Source of the DNA: Phoronis australis
Lineage: Eukaryota > Phoronida > Phoronidae
Direction: 5' to 3'
DNA: 64,000 nucleotides
NCBI GenBank assembly: GCA_002633005.1
Contig: NMRA01000032.1
Span: forward strand, 478,911-542,910
Each line of letters begins with the position of its first letter. Position 1 is the first letter of the stretch. The notes under the pieces were generated by a model that was given only the letters and a program-made list of their open reading frames with translations, was not told the origin of the DNA and did not search any database. This document shows positions 55,901 through 64,000 of the stretch, one piece after another. The position numbers and the translations under genes were made by a program.

Positions 55901-57745
55901 AGGCATACAAACTCACCATAGTGCACAATACTATTTTAGAGCTCCCAACCACTGACACCTGACGGGAAAACGTCACACTAACGAATAACTCAGAGAAACA
56001 GCATCGAGGTCGAAATATTCTTTACAATCCGAGGTTTGACGATGGAATCGCTGTCAGTATGTAAACGGTTACGTACTAAAGTAATGTATGATAAATAATG
56101 CATGTAAGTGAGTTTGTTGCTTCTGCCTTTCCAGAATCTGCGGCAAAGGTCCACAGGAAACTGTAGTGTACAACGACACGGCACTGATACTACAATTCCA
56201 TTCCGACGACAGTTACGATTTCAAAGGGTTCAAGATTTCCTACAAAATCAGCTTTGGAGCAATGGGTAAATAGCATAAATATATCTGATTTTGTCTGAAA
56301 ATATATACTTGAAGTGTTTGGCATAGCTTGTAAGTTTGATAAATGAGTTAGAGTGGAAGCCGATACACAAGTTTTCAGATAACCTTAAGTCATATAAGAT
56401 CACCGTACAGACGAAAGGCTTATCCTTACTTTGCACATCAAAATGAAAATGTAACATACAGACTAATGGTCATAAAAAGGCCTGGAACGCGAAAAAGCCA
56501 CGCACATTCCATAAAATATTCTGCATTTTCCGTACGACGTTATAACGAATACATAGATTATCGCACATACGTAGGAATACTATTGCCATTTCCTATCGTG
56601 AATTCATTTCATCTTGAAATGTCCCAACGAGACCGTGTGCTTCAGCTCGCTGTTAAATGACGTCAAGTATGCCTGTTGGATAAGACAATCTGAGAAAGTG
56701 TTGAATAATCAGTAAAGTTTTATTTCATAATAAATTGATCAGAATTTTCAGTTTGTGAAATGTACGAGATGAAGCACTGAACCATTCAAAAATATTAAAA
56801 GTTTGTCGAAAACTTCGAAACAATCCATGCGGGACAATAAAAATTGAAAAATTCCCTAAACCGAGGTGTACAGAAGTGTCATTTTTAGCTTCGATGAATT
56901 TTTTAGTTTTCTTTGCCTATTTTCGTGTCTTAGCTTCTGGACTGTAAATAATAACAGAAACATTTCCCTGTCTCGGTGTTGATCACAGCATTCATTGGAA
57001 AATAACGGTGGAAACTGTGCTGATTTGCTGAACTTAAGGCAAGGACTGTATGCAAAAAGCAGATTTTACGCTACGGCCCGCAAGGCTGGAGATTTTAACC
57101 CTGCGAGCAAACGATTGGCTCAGTAAAAAACACATAGTCGTTATTTAATAGGTCTTAATTTCCTGTGAAGACCTTAGCTCTCAGTGTCGATGTACTGTAT
57201 GGATCCATAACGAAAGGTTTTCGTGGGATTTGACTTAGATTTTGGCTGACCTAGGTTGAAACTTCAGCGAGGCCCAAAAATAGCCGCCTGATCACTGTGA
57301 TTCGGAATTTGCATTGGTAAAAACAGAAAACTGTTTTTAGAGCAGCAAAACTGCATTTTCAGGAACGACGCCTTGGATTAATGATTTAGGTAACTCAGAT
57401 GATTGAGCCCGATAAAATTAGGCGCTGTACACGCGAATTTACTCCATCAGCAGACTGCAGAGGCCTGAATGTAGAATTGGTAGTGGTAGTGGTTTGAGTT
57501 TGCATATCTTACGTACGTCACTACAATCGAATCGGCCAAACGCATTTTTATGCACGTGAATGTTTTTATCTGCAGTCAATGGTGGGTGGTCTAACTGGAA
57601 TCCATGGACACAGTGTTCCAAGTCATGTGGACTAGGTCTAAAGCTGAGGAGGCGTTATTGTAACAACCCTTCCCCGGCCGATGGCGGACAAAAGTGCAAT
57701 GGAGACGCCACAGACTTCTCCATCTGTAATATGGCAATTTGTTAA
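34653..57745 (+). CDS. Secreted astacin-EGF-CUB-TSP1 metalloprotease B (11 exons, 488 aa)
   Basis: Exons: 34653-34721, 36369-36582, 38681-38819, 39315-39387, 44990-45193, 46551-46680, 50036-50155, 53938-54035, 54953-55071, 56135-56265, 57576-57745. All borders are GT/AG and total 1,467 bases. The order is as in protease A: signal peptide (MNVIIPFLLCVAAVAMVLSA), short propeptide with LESD, GKRK maturation site, astacin domain (H171, E172, H175, H181; M228, Y230), EGF-like, CUB and TSP1. Phases equal those of gene A throughout. The exon matching gene A exon 2 is not found, so exon 1 joins directly to the next exon in frame and the propeptide is about 35 residues shorter. Introns are crowded with insertions, but every exon is open and all catalytic residues are kept, so it appears functional. 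A TATA box lies 80 bases upstream. Confidence 0.9.
34722..36368 (+). other. Protease B intron 1, no exon 2 counterpart seen
   Basis: I read through this 1.6-kb intron for a match to gene A exon 2 (lysine-rich 30-residue exon) and found none with usable borders. Either the exon was lost here or it was gained in gene A. Confidence 0.45.
36369..36582 (+). CDS. Protease B exon 2: propeptide and start of catalytic domain
   Basis: Corresponds to gene A exon 3 but is 15 bases shorter. Shows SPDTLESDMKLT, the GKRK cleavage site and RWPKAIVPYFF. Phase 0 in, phase 1 out. Confidence 0.88.
37510..38060. repeat. Diverged direct repeat in protease B intron
   Basis: 37510-37665 and 37886-38055 align at an offset of about 387 bases (TCAAGCACT.CTAAAGAT, TTTCGGAAACTTG). 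It is an old tandem duplication without coding content. Confidence 0.55.
38681..38819 (+). CDS. Protease B exon 3: catalytic domain
   Basis: Encodes TEYENAILRAMKHIEDRTCV and the following strand. Length 139 and phases 1/2 equal gene A exon 4. Confidence 0.88.
38864..39014. mobile_element. Palindromic MITE-like element, copy 2
   Basis: Near-identical to 4819-4972, starting only 45 bases after the donor of the preceding exon. Most of its length is self-complementary. Confidence 0.8.
39315..39387 (+). CDS. Protease B exon 4: catalytic domain
   Basis: Encodes CYSDVGKVKDDGEQEISIGT, then the second cysteine in NCHY. It is one codon longer than gene A exon 5. Donor GTACGT. Confidence 0.87.
40839..40953. 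repeat. (GAT)n microsatellite
   Basis: An almost pure GAT array of about 115 bases with a few interruptions. It produces artificial poly-Asp and poly-Ser frames on the two strands. Confidence 0.95.
41898..42045. mobile_element. Palindromic MITE-like element, copy 3
   Basis: The same element as at 38864-39014, in the opposite orientation. The ends extend to ATAGATTATTACATG / CATGTAATAATCTAT (about 41893-42050), giving the full terminal repeat. Confidence 0.8.
42557..44334 (+). mobile_element. TTAA-flanked non-autonomous DNA transposon, copy 1
   Basis: Bounded by TTAA with ends AGGATCATGCCACCC and GGGTGGCATTCTCCT, which are inverted repeats. A second copy lies inverted at 47823-49639, with the same ends and alignable contents (for example GATCGAGTAGTTCTACTC). 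It contains an internal duplication of about 107 bases (CAAACACTAAATTAGCATGA twice). No transposase is seen. TTAA target sites are typical of piggyBac and Kolobok elements. Confidence 0.75.
44368..44530 (+). mobile_element. tRNA-derived SINE head
   Basis: A-box-like GTGGTGTAGTGG (44372-44383) and perfect B box GGTTCGAATCC (44416-44426) at tRNA spacing. The cloverleaf stems do not close apart from the T-stem, so this is a SINE promoter rather than a tRNA gene. Confidence 0.65.
44990..45193 (+). CDS. Protease B exon 5: zinc-binding active site and Met-turn
   Basis: Contains HELMHTLGFYHEQ and SVMHYSG, so all zinc ligands and the catalytic glutamate are kept. An N-glycosylation sequon (NAT) absent from gene A is present. 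204 bases, as in gene A exon 6. Confidence 0.93.
45355..45437. repeat. (AAY)n microsatellite
   Basis: Alternating AAC/AAT trinucleotides in the intron after the active-site exon. Confidence 0.9.
45633..45866 (-). repeat. Dispersed repeat, copy 2 (inverted)
   Basis: Reverse-complement relative of 32452-32690. No coding content. Confidence 0.6.
46551..46680 (+). CDS. Protease B exon 6: end of catalytic domain
   Basis: Encodes IGQREKMSFLDTMS and the final astacin cysteine of YSCNG. 130 bases, phase 0 in, phase 1 out, as in gene A exon 7. Confidence 0.88.
46790..47789 (-). mobile_element. 5'-truncated LINE 3' fragment with target-site duplication
   Basis: A 1-kb insertion flanked by AATGAAAGATATTAT at 46775-46789 and 47790-47804. 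The homologous intron of gene A lacks it. On the minus strand it encodes the C-terminal end of a LINE reverse transcriptase. Confidence 0.75.
46918..47583 (-). pseudogene. LINE reverse transcriptase C-terminal fragment
   Basis: The frame reads FQFPLLHRILPTN, a single TAA at about 47371-47373, then DSNTCTFCKCFPETLEHLFL. This is the CxxC...H...C zinc-knuckle region (zf-RVT type) that ends many LINE polyproteins. Both parts are in the same frame, so one nonsense mutation separates them. The catalytic RT domain is not present (5' truncation). Confidence 0.72.
47823..49639 (-). mobile_element. TTAA-flanked non-autonomous DNA transposon, copy 2 (inverted)
   Basis: TTAA, AGGAGAATGCCAACC at the left and GGGTGGCATTCTCCT, TTAA at the right. 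Contents are the reverse complement of copy 1. The matching position in gene A intron 7 has a single TTAA (23953-23956), the empty site. Confidence 0.77.
50036..50155 (+). CDS. Protease B exon 7: EGF-like domain
   Basis: A phase 1-1 exon, 120 bases, encoding HCDALVDC...GYIGPDCSCVCPDG...DC. Strong match to gene A exon 8. Confidence 0.88.
50569..52534 (-). pseudogene. Penelope-like element polyprotein, left copy (RT + GIY-YIG, frameshifted)
   Basis: In order on the minus strand: the N-terminal block LTDTEIALLSKGLTFSIPT (52534-52346), IARPDKGNGIVIMDKTDY, LYGLPETHKDGVPLRPIVS (52242-51778), SLDVCSLFTNVP, MGSPLGPVLANIFM, the catalytic YRRYVDDT and LFLDVLV (51860-50988), then a GIY-YIG nuclease, VYKVECDNCKEFYIGLTQRR (50895-50569). 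The frame breaks near 52350, near 51785 and near 51010. This reverse transcriptase is of the Penelope/telomerase-related type with a C-terminal GIY-YIG endonuclease. The copy is dead but recent. Confidence 0.88.
52579..53251 (+). pseudogene. Penelope-like element, right inverted partial copy (thumb + GIY-YIG)
   Basis: Open without a break from GLYLKFDSFVPIQYKRG through EFYIGLTQRRLCDRLKEHH to a TGA at 53249-53251. It keeps the frame at the place (EKKKV...) where the left copy has shifted. The catalytic RT motifs are absent because the copy is 5'-truncated. The frame happens to remain open upstream to 52544. Confidence 0.85.
53938..54035 (+). CDS. Protease B exon 8: CUB domain, first part
   Basis: Encodes PCGDILAETSGTITTPNYPK and CNWLIQ, as in gene A exon 9; 98 bases. 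Confidence 0.88.
54036..54952 (+). other. Protease B intron 8, conserved with gene A intron 9
   Basis: Most of this intron aligns with 27468-28457 (shared AGACGACATC, AGGACGCC.GAGCA, ACAAGAAGTCC). The MITE at 27630-27856 is missing here. No open frame is conserved between the two. Confidence 0.55.
54953..55071 (+). CDS. Protease B exon 9: CUB domain, middle
   Basis: Encodes STITLTFDDFDIEDDNVCSW and DYLEI. Phase 0 in, phase 2 out; 119 bases as in gene A. Confidence 0.88.
56135..56265 (+). CDS. Protease B exon 10: CUB domain, end
   Basis: Encodes ICGKGPQETVVYNDTALILQ and DFKGFKISY. 131 bases, phases 2/1 as in gene A exon 11. Confidence 0.88.
57576..57745 (+). CDS. Protease B exon 11: thrombospondin type 1 repeat and stop
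   Basis: One TSP1 module, WSNWNPW then CSKSCGLG, six cysteines, ending at TAA. CSKSCG fits the O-fucosylation consensus CSx(S/T)CG, which gene A lacks. Confidence 0.9.
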
Positions 57746-57931
57746 AGACGGCGTGAAATGAGCCAACTGCCTTTTAGATATGTTAAATAACATACTTTTG
57801 TGCAACATATCTTTGTTTCGTTTTATTTCACACAACCACTAATTAATGGGGCTATTCGACGTGGTGTCGCTGCTGTACTAGTCGTGATTGAATTGCGCAT
57901 GCGTCGCTGTCTGCATGTAAACAGCTGGTAA

Positions 57932-58129
57932 AAAGACGGAATTGTTATCAAAATACGTCGTCGCGCTAAGCCTTATTATTGCTGTTTTACCGGGTGCAAA
58001 TCCTCGACAGGTGGTCATAAATTCCCAAAAGACCTAACGTTACTACAGGCGTGAAGAATTGTCGTCAAAAGGGTCAACCAAGTGACAAAAAAGCGTGTGG
58101 ATGCAGAAACCTCACGCCCCGTTACATAA
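57932..58129 (+). pseudogene. Broken THAP zinc-finger domain of a transposase
   Basis: The frame reads KPYYCCFTGCKSSTGGHKFP then KD, then an in-frame TGA (58052-58054) where THAP domains have their invariant tryptophan (TGG to TGA), then a basic RIVVKRV continuation to TAA at 58129. The CxxxC start and the HKFPKD motif match THAP. The distal CxxH is lost. Confidence 0.55.
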
Positions 58130-61100
58130 TCATGTTACTTGGAAAGCTTTTAGCAATTAAGTTTCTATAGACATCGCTCAGTGATGTTATCCCCACCAAT
58201 TACCCCCACTGAATAACCGGTTTATTCAGTGGAACTAAGTATTTCTCTTCAGAAACTCACCCGGGTAGGCAAGCAGCACATATCCACATATATTGTCCTG
58301 GATGTGGGTAATCCTAATATAAGAGATGTATGGGACGTGCCACTCAGAAATCAAGGGTGACTTTTCCAAACAATTACTTTACAAAACTGTACTATGTCAA
58401 AAAGAATTTCTAGATGAGTGAATTTCCTTATTTTATAATGTATCCCACCGCCAGGACTACCAAATTATAGTTACCGAATTAACATGAATGTGCTATTCAA
58501 TAAATTCATATATAACGTTGCACTGGAATAAATATTGACATCTAGAATGAATTTTATTTGTTGAGATCAGAAACACGTTTGAATTGTCATGAAAAATACA
58601 CATTCTTAAATCACTTGTAGCCTTTTCACATATTTTGATTCAGATCTTTTAAGATTTAACAATAAGGCTTGGATACAAAGATTATTTGTTTCTACATATA
58701 AACATGAAGACGAAATGTCAAGTAAGTTCTGCCATACAGAAGTAGTTTTATCTTGTGTTTTTTTTAATTTGCTAATAGTTATCTGACTATTCTGTAATAG
58801 GTGAGAAAAAACGACTGAAACCAGCCGCCTTATCGTCTATTATACCTTTCGACAAAGTGAAAAGCAGTCCTTCAGCATTAACCTTTGGGAATTGAGCATT
58901 TCAATTCAGAAAGTCAGCCCTTGATATCCCTGAAAGAGAAAATTACAGTTGTTCTTAACAAATAATGTTGTTCCGTTGTATGTATGTGGTTATTCATTTT
59001 GCCATTTTGTTTTTAATACACTGATTATTGTTCATTCTCGATTCTTGAGCATAACAGATTCTTATCCAGCTAGCTACGATTGAAAATTTACTTTGCTTGA
59101 ACGTGAAACTTTTGTTATAGACAAGTTAACACAAAACTTAAAACTGTTCAGAGGCCTTCTTAAAAAAGCTTTAAAAATAGTTACACTCACCGGATATTTC
59201 TATAGGTCAACAGGAAAATGACAATTCGCAAGCGTAATCGGTAATCACTTCAGCTTTATAAAGAAGCAGCACAACTGCACTGTATGGGGCTTTAAAACTG
59301 AAGAAATATTGCGGTTTGAATAATTAGTGACAAACGTGCCTGTTGATGAAAAATTTATTCGATCATCAAAGTGTAACATTAACGGGCTTTTTACTGACAA
59401 TAAGACAATCGATGCAGTCCCTGAATGTCATTTCCGCATAGTGCGTACCAAGATGAAAAGTTTTTACCATTAGTATAACCTCTTTCTTCTGAAAGGAAAG
59501 GTTAATGTCACTTAATGATAAAGGACAGGTATTTATACCAGATGCTTTTGGTTTTCATTTCACTGGGATCGAGTTTCAATGGCCTATAGAAGCACTTGTA
59601 AAAAGGTCCAGTTTAGGCACGTGGCTTTCCTTCATGTAACCTCATTCAGCCTCAGTAAAGTCCACAATTAGATCCTTGAAGATAAACATAACATCATATC
59701 ACTTGACTCACTTTGTGCCCAAAATCTGACCCTAAACTAGACCAGAGTGTAACTGGGTCTTCGTTAGATTCAGTCCTTCATGTTTCTTCCAGGAGAGGAT
59801 TTAAGCCATTGTTGTCCATACATGACTCATTGCCTATGGAAGGGCATCCTCACCAATGAGGTTGGCTGGTGTAGCAGTCAGATATAGCACCTCTTCACAC
59901 AGAAACAATCCAATGGCACATTTTCGTACGGTAGTTTAGTGCTGTGATTCCCATTTCTCCAATGCCACTTTCTTGTACATTGTGCCATACAACACTTCTG
60001 GTGTGTGGACGACATGCTGTGGGAAGAGAAAGGAGTAACAAAGCTTGTCGATGTTGCGGCTTGAAGTGGCCTTGAAAATGACACTGAACATGGAAGAAAT
60101 ATTGAAACATGAATAATTAAGTACGCCAGGTTGGATCAAAAATGTTGCCATTGTAACTGCTTTACAATTTCACACAAAATTAAATAATTACTATTTCTAG
60201 AAAGCAAGGGTGTATACATGTATATTTATATAATAATTATTGATTTGTACAGAGCTGCGTCGTTATTTCTCATTCCTAGCCATAACAATGCTTTAAACGC
60301 ATCACTTGTCTGCAAAATATGCAAGTTATTTGAGACAACTTTAAACCTTTGCTACTCATTTTCAACCCAATTTTGATACTTTCAGCAATTATAAACACCG
60401 ATTACAGAATCATGGGACTGTCAAGCACACTTCTGGTCTAAGGCTGAGGGAACCGTTTCTCAGATTTTTTATTTTTCTTCTAATAGAGGATATGACATTT
60501 CAAGGCTTGAGTTGAGACTGCTTAGTTGTTGAGAATTCAGAGAATGCAATATATTTTTACGCCTTTATAATGGATACCAAAACAGTTTCATGAAACGTGA
60601 AACAACTTCATGAAGGTTAAGAATTACTTCACCATGCTCTTTCCCCCGAACACTATTACCTGTTATTTCCACACATTCAGTTGCTGCAACGCACGAAATT
60701 TTACAACCCCAACACCCTATGCCAACCTCCCGTTAAGGACCTGAATAAGTAAATTAATAAAAAAACTTACATACCTTTCTTTAAAAATAGCTGACCATTT
60801 TTCAGAGGCTTTGTTCTTTGTTTCCGATATAGAAAGTAGGGGCTTTGACAACAAATCTGCACTGGATAGAAAGATCTTCCTGGTTAACTGCGAGCAGTCA
60901 ACTGCTTAAAACCAATTTTTGTCCATTCAGGGACGGTTGTAGAAGTAATGCATATCTCCTCTACACGGTACTAGCCCAAAAACCTAAAAACCAAAGGTCA
61001 GGTGAAAACAGACATGATATATTTCCATGCCAACGTGTAATAGATTTCCGGACGACATGGGATAGGGAGTAAACAAATAGTCTAATGGATATTTGTCACG

Positions 61101-61597
61101 TACCCTTTGGGGCTTAATTTGGGCTTGGATTGTGATCTTACTTCTCTAACAAACATCGAGTTGACATCATAAACATTCAGCATTCATTGATATAGCTATT
61201 ACTGATAAACCTGTTTGAAATCATTCCAAACTTTAATAATACTGCTTTGATATACGAAAATATCCCGAATGCTACGTCAAGTATTGTAACGCACATCAGT
61301 CATCACAACAAACAATGATTTACCGACTGGCGACTGCAGCGAAGTCGACATCGTCCAGTACTTAAATTAACAAGTATCAGTATTGTAAACATGGAATAAT
61401 CGTTAAAATAATCACAAACCTTACTTTTGTATAAGGTCATGCTTACGTCCTCTCACAGAAGCACCCTTTTCACGCAATCTCAGGTTCAGTTGGCACGGCT
61501 GCAAGTCATTTCATCATGTATTTAAAGGGCTCGCGAAACCGAGGCTGCTTAATCTGTCATCACTAGTACAGGCGCGCCCTCTAGTAAGGTAAAGATT
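58130..61597. other. Interior of the THAP transposon relic
   Basis: AT-rich sequence. Several overlapping minus-strand frames at 59878-60151 and one plus-strand frame at 60845-61072 have no recognisable domain. They could be eroded transposase or chance. Confidence 0.35.
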
Positions 61598-61614
61598 GTC
61601 GAATAGCCCCATTA

Positions 61615-62918
61615 CTACACATTTTATCCCCCCTCATATTATGTGCCCCCATCGACAACCCCTCTCATTTTCTTGACCTTTCAAAGTCCACTGGTGTACT
61701 GACATCATCTTTATGTCCAGCACATTACCGCACTAACGACAGCTAGCCTGAACAGAGACAGTCCAAAATTAAGTAGTTTGCTCAAGGAACGTCACCAATT
61801 GACCTATACATGTAGCTAGGATTTTGAGTGACGGCTTAACTGACCAATCAGAACGCAGCATTATTAACACATCTTCTTTTCCAAGCCGCCATTTTACCCG
61901 ACAAAAACACGTTGCCGGGTAAAACTTATGGTTTGTTTGTCGACTTTTCGCAAGGGGCGGAGCTTGCGATAGCTCCATTAGAAACATCGCCGACGTAAGG
62001 CATCAATGTCGATTGATAACGCGATTTCTAACCACAGCAATCATGTCAGGTAAAGCACCCTTCGAACCCAACACACTGAACAGCGTAGATCTCTGATAGG
62101 GTGCTATCGATTCACTTACGGCGAAACAAGTTTCGAAGTATTTGCACCCATGTAAAACGCCGTACAACAGCTACGTTTCGTACTAAATCTGACAACGGTA
62201 AACTTACCGAACATGGTGGTGGAAAAACATATATTTTCACGTAAGATGTCCTGATTATCCAGTAACAACATTCCCGACAATAAATTACTGGGGCAGTGGT
62301 CTGTCCCATTGTTTGAAATGTCGTCAATAAACGTGAAGACGACAACCCTTGGCTATTACTTGACAAACGACGGTCAAAACTTGTCTTGTAGCAGAGTAAT
62401 CATAAGTTGGCAAGAAATTTTCCAGCCCTCGTTTCTGGGACAGCGCACGGGACTCATGCATGAGTCATCATTCAATCTCATGTTGCTGCCAGTGTATCGA
62501 GTACTCCAGTGGTTCAAGAGTGGAAACTTAGACGTACACACCACACCCAAGTCGCCCATCAGAAGAGAACGGCGACAGTTCTAAATAAAATAGTGTACCA
62601 GCTTGGCGCTACTCGAATACGTGTTACGATTAGATAGCGCCGATTCAGCTTTAGTCTTGTGACACATTCTTTTTACTCAACATCACGAAAGGGTGTATTA
62701 AAAACCCCACATGTGAACGATAATGGGTACACTTTGGAGGCACGCACTGGAAAAAGTGTGCAACCAGCATGTCGATAGGTTGTGCTATGACCAGGACGCT
62801 GTCAAACAATAAAACGCATAGTGCAATTGGTCTTTTAAATCAAAGGATACCGACTGCGAAAGTCCGCTCAACCTACCTAGATACAACATTTGCATTTACA
62901 TGTAGGCTTATCTGAGAC
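61615..62918. other. Intergenic stretch without recognised gene
   Basis: GCCGCCATTTTACCC near 61887 resembles a YY1-type promoter motif, followed by a more CpG-rich stretch and an ATG-GT pair near 62043, but no downstream exon can be joined. A 91-codon frame at 62309-62584 has no recognisable domain. Confidence 0.3.
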
Positions 62919-63065
62919 CAGGGGCGGATCCAAGATTTTGGGTTGGGGGAAGGGCAGTCATTATTTTTCCCGTCAGACATTAGCACCCCCGAACTGCCAA
63001 ATGGAATCTGGGAGAATTTTAGCGGGGAGGTTTGGCGCCATTGCCCCCCCCCAAATCCACCACTG
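62919..63065. mobile_element. Small hAT-like non-autonomous element
   Basis: Starts CAGGGGCGGATCCAAG and ends AATCCACCACTG, imperfect inverted ends of the common CAGxGGCGGATCC type. About 147 bases, no coding capacity. Confidence 0.6.
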
Positions 63066-63381
63066 GAGATATTAAAAATATACCTGAACATACAAGGTAA
63101 GTGGGCACGCGATAAACACAGGAGTCAACTCATGGTTCCAGGTTTTGCACGCAGTCTTTTGTCACTGAACAACCGTGGTGCTCGCATAGGCCTATGTGGT
63201 TTTCACACACCGCAGAAGTGTGGCTTTAAGCCTTCGCTTGTCAGGTCTTGTCGTATGCTTTGAGTATGGCCTTGCAAACTCAGACATCGCTTCCCATCTG
63301 ACTAAGAACGAGTTTAGATCAGTTTTATGGCGATGAACCTACTTGATTAAGAACACTTCAGCTTTTGCCGTCACATTGTAG

Positions 63382-63464
63382 CATGGCATTGGACTTTTAA
63401 GTCCAATGCCATGCCAGTTACTCAGTTAAACAATTTTAAAAAATTGTTTAACTGAGTAACTGGC
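63382..63464. repeat. Two abutting perfect palindromes
   Basis: 63382-63413 has 15-base arms (CATGGCATTGGACTT and complement) with a 2-base centre. 63413-63464 has 25-base perfect arms starting GCCAGTTACTCAGTTAAAC with a 2-base centre. They share one base. Confidence 0.9.
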
Positions 63465-64000
63465 TAATCCTAGTTTGCGCTTGATAGCCCCAGTATTAAA
63501 GGAGTAAGTTAGAGTATGAACTCGAAATATCGAGTTTTTGGTCGAGTTAGTAGCTGAAATCGAGGTGTAATCAAATGCAAATTTAGACTAGAAACTCTTC
63601 TGAGTAAATGAAACCAATTGCGATTTTTGTGACATACATGTATACGCAGTCTCGTGGAAGAACAATATTTGATTAAAGAATCGGCGAAAGAAATTATCCA
63701 GTAGCTTGTTTTATTTCAAAGCGCTATGCATAGCTTGTGTCACATTTTATTTGGCCATTTTTTACTCACATCGATCCAAATGTGTATATTTCTATCGCTT
63801 TGAACTCAGGCTTAAGCCCATCCTATCCTCGGTACTCAAAGCTGTGAAAATATACAACTTTGCACCAATGTAAGAAAAAGGGGTAAGTAAACTCTGATTC
63901 AGAGCTAATGCCATCAAAAACCAGTGAACTCTTCGACTGAATCAAAGGTTGCGGATGTTTACAAATTCACCGTTGTAGACCTACCGTTATACTACTGCTA
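63465..64000. other. Right end of window, no gene recognised
   Basis: AT-rich. A block at about 63498-63600 (ATGAACTCGAAATATCGAG...TAGACTAGAAACTCTTCTG) is related to the interior of the foldback element near 7045-7150. Nothing else is seen. Confidence 0.4.

Larger units (their letters stand above)
57844..61614 (+). mobile_element. Relic DNA transposon with THAP domain
   Basis: A perfect 17-base inverted repeat, TAATGGGGCTATTCGAC at 57844-57860 and its complement at 61598-61614, is followed inside by a subterminal inverted block (CTGTACTAGT near 57874 and ACTAGTACAG near 61562). A broken THAP domain lies just inside the left end. TTAA overlaps the left terminus, while the right has TTAC. THAP domains occur in P-element and Kolobok transposases; Kolobok elements use TTAA. 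No transposase core was recognised. Confidence 0.62.

Noticed and set aside
59878-60151. Three overlapping minus-strand frames of about 70 codons
   Set aside because: They lie inside the transposon relic, each in a different frame, and none has a recognisable motif.
62309-62584. 91-codon open frame near the right end
   Set aside because: No domain, codon pattern or splice context supports it. The nearby YY1-like motif alone does not make a gene.

Overview
The window is a piece of a metazoan nuclear genome. It has large AT-rich introns with GT/AG borders, extracellular multidomain genes, tRNA-derived SINE fragments, a Penelope-like retroelement, a LINE fragment and many foldback DNA elements. 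An invertebrate is likely (hemichordate, echinoderm, amphioxus or lophotrochozoan), but the sequence does not settle the phylum. There is one ambiguous base at 4818.

Region 1 (1-564, minus strand) holds the start of a gene that runs off the left edge. It encodes an N-terminal C3HC4 RING finger fused to a near-canonical ubiquitin (44 of 76 positions identical to ubiquitin by hand alignment). The ubiquitin ends in LRLRGG and is followed by at least 18 further residues. This is the most unusual gene in the window. Region 2 (about 600-9,900) has no gene I can defend. It carries a hairpin, a 1.1-kb tandem duplication split by a 154-bp palindromic element, a degenerate 42-45 bp minisatellite and a 400-bp foldback element.

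Region 3 (9,910-57,745) is a head-to-tail pair of paralogous secreted astacin metalloproteases on the plus strand. Each has a signal peptide, a propeptide with an aspartate-switch-like motif, an astacin catalytic domain, an EGF-like domain, a CUB domain and one thrombospondin type 1 repeat. Gene A (12 exons, 522 aa) and gene B (11 recognised exons, 488 aa) have the same splice phases and mostly identical exon lengths. Their introns can still be aligned in several places, so the pair arose by segmental tandem duplication. Gene B lacks a recognisable copy of gene A's 90-bp exon 2. Gene A's introns act as paralogous empty sites for insertions in gene B: a 3.1-kb Penelope-like element with 15-bp target duplications, a LINE 3' fragment with 15-bp target duplications, and a 1.8-kb TTAA-flanked transposon. 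A second copy of that transposon lies in inverted orientation, so the two copies bracket gene B exons 6 and 7.

Region 4 (57,746-64,000) contains a 3.77-kb DNA transposon relic with matching terminal inverted repeats and a broken THAP domain, a small hAT-like element and two abutting perfect palindromes. I see no host gene there.

The two proteases should act outside the cell on matrix or egg-envelope type substrates, by analogy with astacins of similar architecture (inference). The RING-ubiquitin gene is unrelated to them and would act inside the cell.
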